Origin: Labrenzia sp. DG1229
GTDB taxonomy: Bacteria; Pseudomonadota; Alphaproteobacteria; Rhizobiales; Stappiaceae
Length of the DNA stretch: 49,098 nucleotides
Direction: 5' to 3'
NCBI RefSeq assembly: GCF_000521215.1
Contig: NZ_KI928927.1
Coordinates: 278,448-327,545, forward strand
Part shown: in pieces, positions 1-7,772 of the stretch
Position numbering within the stretch: position 1 is the first letter of the stretch
Layout: each line of letters begins with the position of its first letter
Made by a program: the position numbers and the translations under genes
Notes under the pieces: model-generated
What the model was told of the DNA's origin: nothing
Database searches by the model: none
The model's input: the letters and a program-made list of their open reading frames with translations, nothing else

Positions 1-195
1 AAACGGATGGCAGCTGTCGTTGATGGCCAGAATGCCGGTGATCCGGCCTACCGTCCGATGTCTGAAAACTATGACGAGTCCGTCGCCTTTCAGGCCGCCT
101 GCGAACTGGTGATCGATGGAACACGCCAGCCGAACGGTTACACGGAACCGGTTCTCCATCGCCGCCGGAGCGAGTTCAAGGCGAAGATTGCCTGA
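1..195 (+). CDS. glcB: Malate synthase G, C-terminal fragment
   Basis: The reading frame is open from the first base and ends with TGA at 193-195, giving the last 64 residues of a longer protein that begins outside the window. The tail ([10 protein letters not shown], then AFQAACELV, then [14 protein letters not shown]) matches the conserved C-terminus of malate synthase G, the glyoxylate-cycle enzyme that condenses acetyl-CoA with glyoxylate to give malate in the cytoplasm. The catalytic centre lies outside the window, so activity cannot be judged. The gene is transcribed toward the oppositely oriented genes that follow. The call rests on family recognition of the C-terminus only. Confidence 0.9.
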   Translation, partial: KRMAAVVDGQNAGDPAYRPMSENYDESVAFQAACELVIDGTRQPNGYTEPVLHRRRSEFKAKIA

Positions 196-235
196 CGACA
201 AACACGGCTTCCGGGCCGGTTGGCTGAGGGCGAGA

Positions 236-260
236 CGAGGTGGCCGGCATGGCCGCCTCG
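236..260 (+). terminator. Hairpin after malate synthase G
   Basis: CGAGGTGGCC (236-245) pairs with GGCCGCCTCG (251-260) around a five-base loop, with one G-T wobble. It lies 41 bases after the glcB stop codon and before the convergent GNAT remnant. There is no clear T-run after the stem, so it may be a weak intrinsic terminator or only a stabilising 3' hairpin. Confidence 0.4.
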
Positions 261-285
261 CAAGTCAGTTCGACACGGGATGATC

Positions 286-582
286 CTATTTCGTCATCCG
301 GCCATTTGCCAATGCTTGCGGGTCGGCGCACCCGATAATGGCGAATTCCCCGGGAGCGAGGCCCATATGCCCGCAAACAGCTTCCGAGGCGGCATTTGCG
401 GGTTGAACGCCCGTCATGAAATCTTTGACGCCGAAATCTGAGTTCATCTCCAGAATAGCCTGTGCACCAAGATCAAGCGCGAGCCCCTGACCTCGATGAG
501 AAGGATCGGTGGCAAGCATGCCCCACCAGGCTTGCTTGCCGAAGACATTGCAATGTGCAGACCGCGGACACCGTGCTTTCAC
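286..582 (-). pseudogene. GNAT acetyltransferase remnant, N-terminal half missing
   Basis: The frame encodes the beta4-alpha3 acetyl-CoA-binding motif A of the GNAT fold (WWGMLATDPSHRGQGLAL, with the R-G-Q-G-L-A pyrophosphate loop) and a short C-terminal tail with motif B-like sequence. The first possible start is a GTG at 580-582. The frame remains open upstream to a stop at 691-693 but has no ATG, and it runs into the 3' end of the KorB-like gene. The 98-residue product lacks roughly the first half of a normal 150-190 residue GNAT domain. The likely explanation is a 5' deletion that joined the surviving tail to the end of the oxidoreductase operon. A short functional product cannot be excluded. 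Confidence 0.6.
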
Positions 583-664
583 GGCATTGCGTCCTCTTTC
601 TCGGTACAGGAACTGAAGTGTGATGGTGAACCGTACCGGGAGCAGGTTTCCACCCGGCCGGGGA

Positions 665-1714
665 TTATCGCAGTCCTTCGTTGATGCTTTTCAGCACCCG
701 GCTTCCAGGACACAATTCGTCCTTGCCCAGGCTGTTCAGCGGCTTGGTTGCGAGCGCCAGGGTGTGGTTGAGATCCTGCGAGTCGGTGTCGAGGTAGAGC
801 AGCCCGGTCAGCACCTTTCCGGTGCGATTAGCCGTCTGCAAGGCCATGAGGGCGTCCTCCCGGCTGTCCGGCTTGTATTTTCTGCTCGCCTTGTGCAGAT
901 GGATAATCGAACCATCGTGCAGTGTCACCGTCTGACTGGAGCCTTCCTTGTATTGAGTTCGAATCTCTTCGCGCATCGGCACGAAGTCGATCGGCATTGC
1001 TTCCAGATTGTCACGGGTGGCAGCGTAACTTCTTGTCGAGCCGACATTGTTGGCAAAGGTGACACAAGGAGAAACGACGTCAATAAAGGCAAAGCCCCTG
1101 TGGGCCATCGCGGCGCGGATCAGGGGCTCCAGCTGTTCCTTGTCGCCCGAGAAACTGCGTGCGACGAAACTTGCACCTTGCAAAACCGCGAGACTGGCCA
1201 GGTCGATGCCGTCAAACGGGTTTTTTACTCCGTATTTGCCGACTGACCCGAGATCTGCGGTGGCACTGTCCTGACCTTTGGTCAAACCATAGCAGCCGTT
1301 ATTGGCGACAATGTAGGTCATGTTGACGTTGCGCCTGATCAGGTGAACGAACTGACCCATCCCGATCGAGGCCGTATCGCCATCACCGGACACGCCGAGA
1401 TAGATCAGGTCACGGTTGGCGACACTGGCACCGGTTGCAACGGACGGCATGCGGCCATGCACGGAATTGAAACCGTGGCTCTTGCCAAGAAAATATGTGG
1501 GCATTTTCGAGGAACAGCCGATGCCGGAAAGCTTGGCGATGCGGTGAGGGGGGATTGCGGACAGGAAACAGGCGTTTCGGATTGCGCCTGAAATGCTGTC
1601 GTGCCCGCACCCCGCACAAAGCGTGGAAACGGCACCATCGTAGTCGGCGACCGTATAGCCCAGCTCGTTTTTGGGGAGTTTGGGATGCTGGAATTTCGGC
1701 TTGTAATAGGACAT
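665..1714 (-). CDS. 2-oxoacid:ferredoxin oxidoreductase, beta (TPP) subunit
   Basis: The 349-residue protein is the thiamine-diphosphate subunit of a KorAB-type enzyme, which oxidatively decarboxylates 2-oxoacids such as 2-oxoglutarate to acyl-CoA and passes electrons to ferredoxin-like carriers. Visible signatures are CAGCGHDSISGA near the N-terminus, GIGCSSKMPTYF, and the TPP/Mg site GDGDTASIGMGQF followed by NNGCYGLTKGQ. It has no ferredoxin domain of its own, as in the two-subunit Kor class. The start ATG at 1712-1714 overlaps the stop of the alpha subunit by one base (TGATG), implying translational coupling. Substrate preference (2-oxoglutarate, pyruvate or branched-chain oxoacid) cannot be read from sequence by eye. 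Confidence 0.88.
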   Translation of the reverse strand: MSYYKPKFQHPKLPKNELGYTVADYDGAVSTLCAGCGHDSISGAIRNACFLSAIPPHRIAKLSGIGCSSKMPTYFLGKSHGFNSVHGRMPSVATGASVANRDLIYLGVSGDGDTASIGMGQFVHLIRRNVNMTYIVANNGCYGLTKGQDSATADLGSVGKYGVKNPFDGIDLASLAVLQGASFVARSFSGDKEQLEPLIRAAMAHRGFAFIDVVSPCVTFANNVGSTRSYAATRDNLEAMPIDFVPMREEIRTQYKEGSSQTVTLHDGSIIHLHKASRKYKPDSREDALMALQTANRTGKVLTGLLYLDTDSQDLNHTLALATKPLNSLGKDELCPGSRVLKSINEGLR

Positions 1715-3594
1715 CAGGCTATCTCCGGATGCAGCTCGACGATATCGGCGCTATCGACATTCAACGCCTGACGGATTTGACGCGCGATCGTGCGCGCCGT
1801 GATCGGTGTCCCCGAGTAGTTGAGAACCGAAGTCAACTTGTCGGGCGCGATATGGCACTCGTTCATGATGAGCTGCCGCATCTGACCATCCCGGTTTTGC
1901 TCGATCACAAAAACCATGTCGTGGTCGTGAACGAACGCGTCGAGACGTTTGTGGAAAGGAAAGGCGCGGATCCGCATGACATCGATCGGGTAGCCCTCTT
2001 CAGCCAGTATTTCAACCGCCTCGTAAGACGGCGAGGCAGAGGTCCCGAAGAAGAGAGCGCCAAGCTTCAGTTTGGTCTTCGGCTTCTTCACCGGAATAGG
2101 GTCGTGGACCTTGGGTTCTGGAACATAGGATTTTGCGGTCTCGAACTTGCGCAACAGCCGATCGACATTCCGGACGTAATCCTCGCCTTTCTCGGAGTAG
2201 ATCGCCATTTCATTCTTTGACGATCCCCTCGTGAAGAATGCGCCTTTGTCCGGATGTGCGCCGGGCAATGTTCGATAGCAGATACCGTCGCCATCGACGT
2301 CCTGGTAGCGTCCCCACGATTCAGCCTGGTCCAGCGCTTCGGCGTCCAGGACCTTTCCGCGGCTCATCTCGTAATCGTCGTCCCATTCCAGCGGCGGCGA
2401 CATCCAGTCATTCATGCCCAGATCGAGATCGGACATCATGATGACCGGTGTTTGCAGTTGCTCTGCAAGGTCAAAGGCCTGAACAGTCATGTCAAAGCAC
2501 TCCCGCGGCGTTGCGGGGAAGAGCAGCACGTGCTTCGTGTCGCCGTGGCTGGCATATGCGGCAGCCAATATGTCCGATTGCTGGCTTCGCGTCGGCATTC
2601 CCGTCGACGGTCCTGACCTCTGGACATCGATCAGCACGACAGGCAATTCCGCGAAATAGGCCAGACCCAGAAATTCGCTCATCAACGACAGGCCCGGGCC
2701 GGAGGTGGCGGTAAAGGCCCGCGCACCATTCCAGCTGGCACCGACGACAATGCCCATGGCCGCCAGTTCGTCTTCAGCTTGTATTATCGCAAAGTTCCGT
2801 TTGCCGGTGCCCGCGTCGATCCGCATTCGTTCGGCATATTTGGAAAATGCGTCGACCACGGATGTCGATGGGGTGATGGGATACCATGCCGCAACCGTCG
2901 CCCCGCCATAGATCGCGCCAAGGGCGGCGGCCGTGTTGCCATTCATCAGGATGTGCTTGCTTTCGCGGATATGCGGCGCGTCAATCACGCTGGAGTCCAA
3001 CCGGATCGGCAGCGGGCATGAAAAGTTGTCCTGAGCGAACTGATAACCCATTTCCAGCGCGTGAACATTTGGCAGGATCAGCTTTTCCTTGCCCTTGAAC
3101 TGGTCGTTCAACAGGTCCTTGAGGATCGAGAAATCGACATCCAGCAGAGCCGCGAGTGCGCCCACATAGACCACATTCTTCAAAAGTTGCTGCAATCGCG
3201 CGACCTTGAACTCGCGCATGCACATTTCGGTCAGCGGGATACCGAAGTAACTTATGTCGTCGCGATTGAGATGCGGTGCCAGCGGTCTGGTGGAATCATA
3301 GACGAAGTATCCCCCGGGTTCGATGCTGGCGATGTCGTCTTCCATCGTTTGAGGGTTGACGCACAACATCATATCAACACCGCCGCGGCGGCCGAGGTAA
3401 CCTTTGGCACTGACGCGCACCTCGTACCAGGTTGGCAAACCCTGAATGTTGGACGGGAAAATATTGCGCGGACTGACGGGGACACCCATCCGGAAGATCG
3501 CTTTGGCGAACAGATGATTGGCCGAAGCCGAACCGGTGCCGTTTACGTTGGCGAACTTCACCACGAAATCGTTTATGCCCTTGATCTGCTTCAT
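1714..3594 (-). CDS. 2-oxoacid:acceptor oxidoreductase, fused gamma-alpha subunit
   Basis: The 626-residue protein has an N-terminal gamma domain (about 1-190, starting GINDFVVKFANVNGTGSASAN) fused to an alpha domain (about 215-620). The alpha domain carries YPITPSTSVVDAF, TATSGPGLSLMSE and RSGPSTGMPTRSQQSD, all characteristic of KorA. Together with the KorB-like partner it should form the catalytic heterodimer. Its ATG at 3592-3594 overlaps the stop of the upstream GltD-like gene in an ATGA motif, so all three genes form one tightly coupled operon. No linker Fe-S cluster motif is visible in this subunit. The family call is strong and the exact oxoacid is unknown. Confidence 0.88.
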   Translation of the reverse strand: MKQIKGINDFVVKFANVNGTGSASANHLFAKAIFRMGVPVSPRNIFPSNIQGLPTWYEVRVSAKGYLGRRGGVDMMLCVNPQTMEDDIASIEPGGYFVYDSTRPLAPHLNRDDISYFGIPLTEMCMREFKVARLQQLLKNVVYVGALAALLDVDFSILKDLLNDQFKGKEKLILPNVHALEMGYQFAQDNFSCPLPIRLDSSVIDAPHIRESKHILMNGNTAAALGAIYGGATVAAWYPITPSTSVVDAFSKYAERMRIDAGTGKRNFAIIQAEDELAAMGIVVGASWNGARAFTATSGPGLSLMSEFLGLAYFAELPVVLIDVQRSGPSTGMPTRSQQSDILAAAYASHGDTKHVLLFPATPRECFDMTVQAFDLAEQLQTPVIMMSDLDLGMNDWMSPPLEWDDDYEMSRGKVLDAEALDQAESWGRYQDVDGDGICYRTLPGAHPDKGAFFTRGSSKNEMAIYSEKGEDYVRNVDRLLRKFETAKSYVPEPKVHDPIPVKKPKTKLKLGALFFGTSASPSYEAVEILAEEGYPIDVMRIRAFPFHKRLDAFVHDHDMVFVIEQNRDGQMRQLIMNECHIAPDKLTSVLNYSGTPITARTIARQIRQALNVDSADIVELHPEIA

Positions 3595-5384
3595 TTGACG
3601 TCCACCAGGTCAGGCGTCGCCTTTGCCATGTTGTAAAGGAACATCTGCATGTCCCAGGCTGCCGTCGGGCAGCGTTCAGCGCACAACCCGCAGTGCAGGC
3701 AGACATCTTCGTCCTTCACCATCACACGGCCGGTTGGCAGAGTGCCGGAAACATAAAGATCCTGGTCGGTGTTTTCAGCCGGAACCAGAAGTTTGTTGCG
3801 CAGTTCGCCCTCGGGTGCGTTCTGCGTAAACGTTATGCAGCTTGTGGGGCAAATGTCCGTACAGGCGTCGCACTCGATGCAGTTGGCGTCCGTGAACACT
3901 GTCTGTGCGTCGCAATTCAGGCAGCGCTCCGCCTCGATAAAGGCAGTCTCGACATCAAAACCCAGTTCGACTTCGACCATACGGTCGCTCAGGGATTTCT
4001 TGAGATCCTCCAGCGGCACAATCTTGCGCTCGTCCGTGATTGGAATGGAATCGTAGCTCCATTCATGAATACCCATCTTCTGTCCCACAAGGGTCACGTG
4101 GGGCGGTGGTCGCTTGGAAAGGTTCTTTCCCTGGCAATAAAGGTCGATGGACACCGCCGCTTTGTGCCCATGCGCCACGGCGGTGATGATGTTCGAGGGT
4201 CCAAAGGCTGAATCGCCGCCGAAGAAAACTTCTTTTCGGGTAGACTGGAATGTCTCGTCGTCGTTGATGATCGGCGTTCCCCAACTGGTGAAGCGGATGC
4301 CGGTCTCCTTTTCGATCCAGGGAAAGGCATTTTCCTGGCCGATTGCGATCAGCACATCGTCACATGGAAAAAATACCGGGTCTTCGCCGGTTGAAACCAG
4401 GTTACGCCGGCCGTCTTCGTGGTAGATCGCCTCGACCTTGTCGAATGTCATGCCGACGAGCTTGCCCTTCTCGATGACGAATTCGCGCGGAACGTGGTTG
4501 TCGATGATCGGAATGCCTTCGTGAACAGCATCTTCCTTTTCCCACGGCGAGGCCTTCATATCGGCGAACGGGCTGCGGACGATGACATTCACCTCTTCCC
4601 CGCCAAGTCGGCGCGAAGTCCGGCAGCAATCCATGGCGGTATTACCGCCGCCAAGGACAATCACGCGCTTGCCGATCTCTTTTGTGTGTTCAAAGGCGAC
4701 ATTGGCCAGCCAGTTGATCCCGATATGGATGTTCGCGTCAGCTTCCTTCCGGCCGGGCAGCTTGGGAAGATCGCGCCCCCGCGGCGCACCGGAGCCGACG
4801 AAGATCGCGTCGTACCCCTTGGTCAACATCCCGGCCATGCTGTCGACATATGTGCTGAACACCGTCGAGATACCCATGTTGAGGATGTAGCCGATTTCTT
4901 CATCCAGCACGCTTTCTGGCAGTCGGAAGGAGGGTATCTGGCTGCGCATGAAGCCGCCGCCCTTGGCCTGCGCGTCGTAAAGGTGCACCTCGTAACCAAG
5001 GGGGGCAAGATCCCGGGCCACCGTCAGGGACGCCGGACCTGCACCGATCAGTGCGACCTTCTTGCCATTGGGAGGACCTGCCTTGGGAAGCATGTCGGCA
5101 ACTTCATCCTTGAAGTCTGCAGCAACACGCTTCAACCGGCAGATCGCGACGGGTTCCGCTTCGACACGACCACGCCTGCAGGCGGGTTCGCACGGTCGGT
5201 CGCAGGTGCGGCCGAGCACGCCGGGAAAGACGTTGCTTTCCCAGTTGATCAGGTAGGCGTCGGTGTAGCGTTGCTGAGCGATCAGGCGAATATAGGCAGG
5301 CACCGGCGTGTGAGCCGGGCAGGCATATTGGCAGTCGACGACCTTATGGAAATATTCCGGATTCGTCGTGTCGGTGGCTTGCAA
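3591..5384 (-). CDS. GltD-like FAD oxidoreductase with two C-terminal 4Fe-4S clusters
   Basis: The protein resembles the small subunit of glutamate synthase. An N-terminal cysteine region (CQYACPAHTP, then GRTCDRPCEPACRRG) probably binds Fe-S, followed by an FAD Rossmann motif (ALIGAGPASLTVA) and an NAD(P) Rossmann motif (VIVLGGGNTAMDC). It ends in a ferredoxin domain with CIECDACTDICPTSC and CLHCGLCAERCP. As first gene of the Kor-like operon it probably moves electrons between the 2-oxoacid oxidoreductase and NAD(P). The frame is open to a TTG at 5444. I prefer the TTG at 5382-5384 because it is directly preceded by a purine-rich GGGAGGGGAGAGG ribosome-binding sequence and the extra 20 residues look unconserved. 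Confidence 0.8.
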   Translation of the reverse strand: MQATDTTNPEYFHKVVDCQYACPAHTPVPAYIRLIAQQRYTDAYLINWESNVFPGVLGRTCDRPCEPACRRGRVEAEPVAICRLKRVAADFKDEVADMLPKAGPPNGKKVALIGAGPASLTVARDLAPLGYEVHLYDAQAKGGGFMRSQIPSFRLPESVLDEEIGYILNMGISTVFSTYVDSMAGMLTKGYDAIFVGSGAPRGRDLPKLPGRKEADANIHIGINWLANVAFEHTKEIGKRVIVLGGGNTAMDCCRTSRRLGGEEVNVIVRSPFADMKASPWEKEDAVHEGIPIIDNHVPREFVIEKGKLVGMTFDKVEAIYHEDGRRNLVSTGEDPVFFPCDDVLIAIGQENAFPWIEKETGIRFTSWGTPIINDDETFQSTRKEVFFGGDSAFGPSNIITAVAHGHKAAVSIDLYCQGKNLSKRPPPHVTLVGQKMGIHEWSYDSIPITDERKIVPLEDLKKSLSDRMVEVELGFDVETAFIEAERCLNCDAQTVFTDANCIECDACTDICPTSCITFTQNAPEGELRNKLLVPAENTDQDLYVSGTLPTGRVMVKDEDVCLHCGLCAERCPTAAWDMQMFLYNMAKATPDLVDVK

Positions 5385-5673
5385 GTCCTCTCCCCTCCCA
5401 TCGAGTCCAAGACGTTTGGCTGTTGAAATTAAAGCGCGTCGCAAAGTCGTATGTAAAGACTACATTGCTGTTCCGGAGACGCTATGTGACTTTCGGATAC
5501 TTGTAACGAGGAGGCTCGACGTCCGGGCAATGCTCGAATTCAGGGTCGGTAAGGAGCAGTTTCAAGCTGCCTTTGCGTCGTTTGAACGACAAGGATTGGC
5601 ACATGCCGGAATGCTAAAGCAGATCCCGAACCGAACCAAAAATCGACACCGCAATCGATCGGCTGCCTTTGCC

Positions 5674-6222
5674 TTATTCTACGAGGGTGTTGATCTCTGC
5701 ACCAGTTATCTGACTGATTTTAATACCGAAATTAATTGTCTCATACATGGATCTGGGCGGACGGGCGGCATCGTTGACGCTTCGCCGCACCCAATGCCGG
5801 GTCTCCATGGCTTTCAGGGATTGTGACAGGGCCCTGTCGGTTATCGTCGTCAGATCCCGTTTGATTTCGTTGAAGTAACGAGGCCTTTGAAGCGACGTCA
5901 GAATGGGAATGGTCCATGATCGCCGCAGCAAATTCTGATCTTCGTTTTTTGATGCAATGTGAATTCTGTTTGCCAGTAAAGCAGCTGTGTGACCGGCCTT
6001 TGTCAGGCGAAACTCCGGCCGCAGAGGGTGACCATGGCCCGGATTCCTTTCCAGCAAACCCATCTTGATGAGATGATCGATGCTATGGGCAAAGGCCGAT
6101 CTGCTCGCACCGGTTGCCGTCAGCAATGGCGCCTGTCGACCGGCAACACCTTCATGCAGGCTCGACAGGATCGGGATGGTCCAGGCCCTTGACGTGATGT
6201 TGACAAAATGACTAATGTCCAT
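5674..6222 (-). CDS. HxlR-type regulator with two fused winged-helix domains
   Basis: At 182 residues this is about twice the size of a single HxlR domain, and it shows an internal repeat. SRAWTIPILSSL at 11-22 begins the first winged-helix copy and RRSWTIPILTSL at 100-111 begins the second. The second copy has the more canonical form (RYFNEIKRDL, then TDRALSQSLKAME, then RRSV and RPPRSMYE). HxlR proteins normally act as DNA-binding dimers, so this fused form could be a single-chain dimer. The gene diverges from the VOC gene with only 39 bases between starts. No Shine-Dalgarno sequence is visible before the ATG. A TATACT hexamer sits about 12 bases upstream, so the transcript may be nearly leaderless. 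Confidence 0.75.
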   Translation of the reverse strand: MDISHFVNITSRAWTIPILSSLHEGVAGRQAPLLTATGASRSAFAHSIDHLIKMGLLERNPGHGHPLRPEFRLTKAGHTAALLANRIHIASKNEDQNLLRRSWTIPILTSLQRPRYFNEIKRDLTTITDRALSQSLKAMETRHWVRRSVNDAARPPRSMYETINFGIKISQITGAEINTLVE

Positions 6223-6261
6223 AAAGTATAGTTAGTATATTTTGAGTCGAAAGGGAAGATC
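6223..6261. promoter_or_regulatory. Shared promoter region of HxlR-type and VOC genes
   Basis: Only 39 bases separate the two divergent start codons. The AT-rich core contains AGTATA twice with a three-base gap, which reads on the other strand as two TATACT hexamers. These could be overlapping -10 elements and/or the binding site of the fused HxlR-type regulator. Confidence 0.45.
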
Positions 6262-6639
6262 ATGTCGCTCATTTCGTTGGAAGAAACCATCACGATTGCG
6301 ATGTCGGTCAAGGACCGTCACGTAAGCGCGAACTGGTACGGGGAGATGCTTGGGTTTGAGGTGCTGTACCATGCGGACGAAGCAGGCTGGTCGGAGCTTC
6401 AGACCAACACCAAGGGTGTGACGATAGGGTTGGGCGAGCATACCCAGCCGGCGCCCGGCAATTGCGTCCCGGTTTTCGGGATCGCGGATCTGGACGCGGC
6501 CAGGAACAAACTTGAACAGGCGAAGGTGAAATTCGACGGCGAAACCGACGTCGTCGAGGGCATGGTCAAGACGGCGACATTCTATGATCCGGACGGCAAT
6601 GCCTTGATGCTAGCGCAGGACCTGACCGGCAACACCTGA
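6262..6639 (+). CDS. VOC (glyoxalase/bleomycin-resistance) family protein
   Basis: The 125-residue protein is a single vicinal-oxygen-chelate unit: two beta-alpha-beta-beta-beta modules, with SVKDRHVSANWYGEMLGFEVLY as the first module and the ending FYDPDGNALMLAQ typical of the second. Such proteins bind a divalent metal and act as dimeric lyases, dioxygenases or drug-binding resistance proteins. Substrate cannot be assigned. The start ATG follows AAGGGAAGATC, a good ribosome-binding sequence. It is divergent from the tandem HxlR-type regulator, which is the obvious candidate to control it. Confidence 0.82.
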   Translation: MSLISLEETITIAMSVKDRHVSANWYGEMLGFEVLYHADEAGWSELQTNTKGVTIGLGEHTQPAPGNCVPVFGIADLDAARNKLEQAKVKFDGETDVVEGMVKTATFYDPDGNALMLAQDLTGNT

Positions 6640-6782
6640 TCCGACAAGGACCATGACGCTGCCTGCTGCCGTACGTGTGCTTCGGCATTTTCGAACGTGA
6701 GGTAGCAGGCATCAAGGACGCGGATGGAGATCGGATTGGCCGGACGACAATACCAGTTAGGGGCGGAAAACAGGAAACGGCA

Positions 6783-7514
6783 TCAGATCTCAGCTGGTGC
6801 CTTGCGACCCAGGTAAACTGTTTGAGTGATCTCGCGCCCGTCCTGCAAGGGATTTGCAAAAACAACCGGCTCTGCCCAGCTTTGTGCGAATGCGCCACCA
6901 AGCAATCCGGTTATCGCCTCATCAGGCCTCTCGTCGGACCAAAGCCCGACAATCCCGGAGGGTTTCAGGAAACGCTGCAAGTTGCTAAGGCCATCGACAG
7001 TATAGAACCCGGCCGACCCGCCATGCAGCAACCGCTCCGGCGTATGGTCGATGTCGATCAGAATGGCATCGTATTGACGACCAGGCTGTTGTGCGTCGAA
7101 TCCGGTTTCCGAAGATGCCAGCGCAAAAAAATCGCCTTGCACGAGCCGGCAGCGGTGATCATCGGCCAATTCGGTTTTCATGGGCACAAGCCCCTCCTGA
7201 TGCCAGCGGATCACCGGCTCCAGAAGATCGATCACTGTGAGCCGGGACACCGCATCATGCGCAAGCACCGCCTGGGCGGTGTAACCCAAGCCGAGACCGC
7301 CCACCAGAATATCCAGGTTTTCGTCAGCCAAGGCGGAGAGGCCGAGTTCGGCCAACGCCACTTCGGAGGCCGTGAAAAGGCTCGACATCAAATGCTCGTC
7401 GCCAAGCAGGATTTCAAAGACGTCGGTCTTCAGGGCCAGGATATGCCGCCGGCGCAGCGAGATTGCGCCAATCGGCGTGGGTGCAAAATCAAGTTCTTCA
7501 AACATGGCGCTCAT
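6783..7514 (-). CDS. Spermidine-synthase-like class I methyltransferase-fold protein
   Basis: The protein (about 243 residues from the ATG at 7512-7514) has the Rossmann-like fold shared by spermidine synthases and SAM methyltransferases. The nucleoside-binding loop is LVGGLGLGYTAQA, followed by an acidic strand end (LTVIDLLEPVI), a second acidic motif (VQGDFFAL) and YDAILIDIDHTP. It is the same family as the many spermidine-synthase-like proteins of unknown substrate. The frame extends upstream to a TTG at 7556, but the ATG at 7514 is more likely. A small ORF ending at 7498 overlaps this start. Confidence 0.7.
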   Translation of the reverse strand: MSAMFEELDFAPTPIGAISLRRRHILALKTDVFEILLGDEHLMSSLFTASEVALAELGLSALADENLDILVGGLGLGYTAQAVLAHDAVSRLTVIDLLEPVIRWHQEGLVPMKTELADDHRCRLVQGDFFALASSETGFDAQQPGRQYDAILIDIDHTPERLLHGGSAGFYTVDGLSNLQRFLKPSGIVGLWSDERPDEAITGLLGGAFAQSWAEPVVFANPLQDGREITQTVYLGRKAPAEI

Positions 7515-7659
7515 CGGCGCACCATGGCGACAACTCGATGATTTGGAAAGAGGCAACCGACAAAAACCGCCAAAATGCGAACCTGGGTGCCTCGGCCCTT
7601 ATTTGGGTGGTCTGTCCTTGGGCTTGAAGAGCCGGACGTTCCGGATCCGGAGCGGTCAT
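7498..7659 (-). CDS. Possible 53-residue small protein, coupled to the methyltransferase-like gene
   Basis: The ATG at 7657-7659 is preceded by AGGAG with a six-base spacer, one of the best ribosome-binding sites in this part of the window. The product begins MTAPDPERP, has a moderately hydrophobic stretch (FWRFLSVASFQIIEL) and ends at a TGA at 7498-7500. Its end overlaps the likely start of the downstream spermidine-synthase-like gene by 17 bases in another frame, so it may serve as a coupling or leader peptide. I recognise no family. Coding character is uncertain, and the good ribosome-binding site is the main support. Confidence 0.4.
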   Translation of the reverse strand: MTAPDPERPALQAQGQTTQIRAEAPRFAFWRFLSVASFQIIELSPWCADERHV

Positions 7660-7772
7660 GAATTGCTCCTGAAAAACGCATTTGGCCTCTGCCCGGTCGA
7701 GCGTCCAAGCCGGCATCAATGCGAGTTTCGACCTGATCCGCAGCCTCATCCAGGCCCCTCTTTCCGGTGGTC

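Noticed and set aside
4419..5426. Plus-strand 335-codon frame opposite the GltD-like gene
   Set aside because: Shadow frame; the minus strand has clear FAD, NAD(P) and 4Fe-4S motifs.
5368..5826. Plus-strand 152-codon frame across the gap between the GltD-like and HxlR-type genes
   Set aside because: It overlaps both neighbouring genes, lacks a ribosome-binding site and has no recognisable motif, so it is probably a chance frame.
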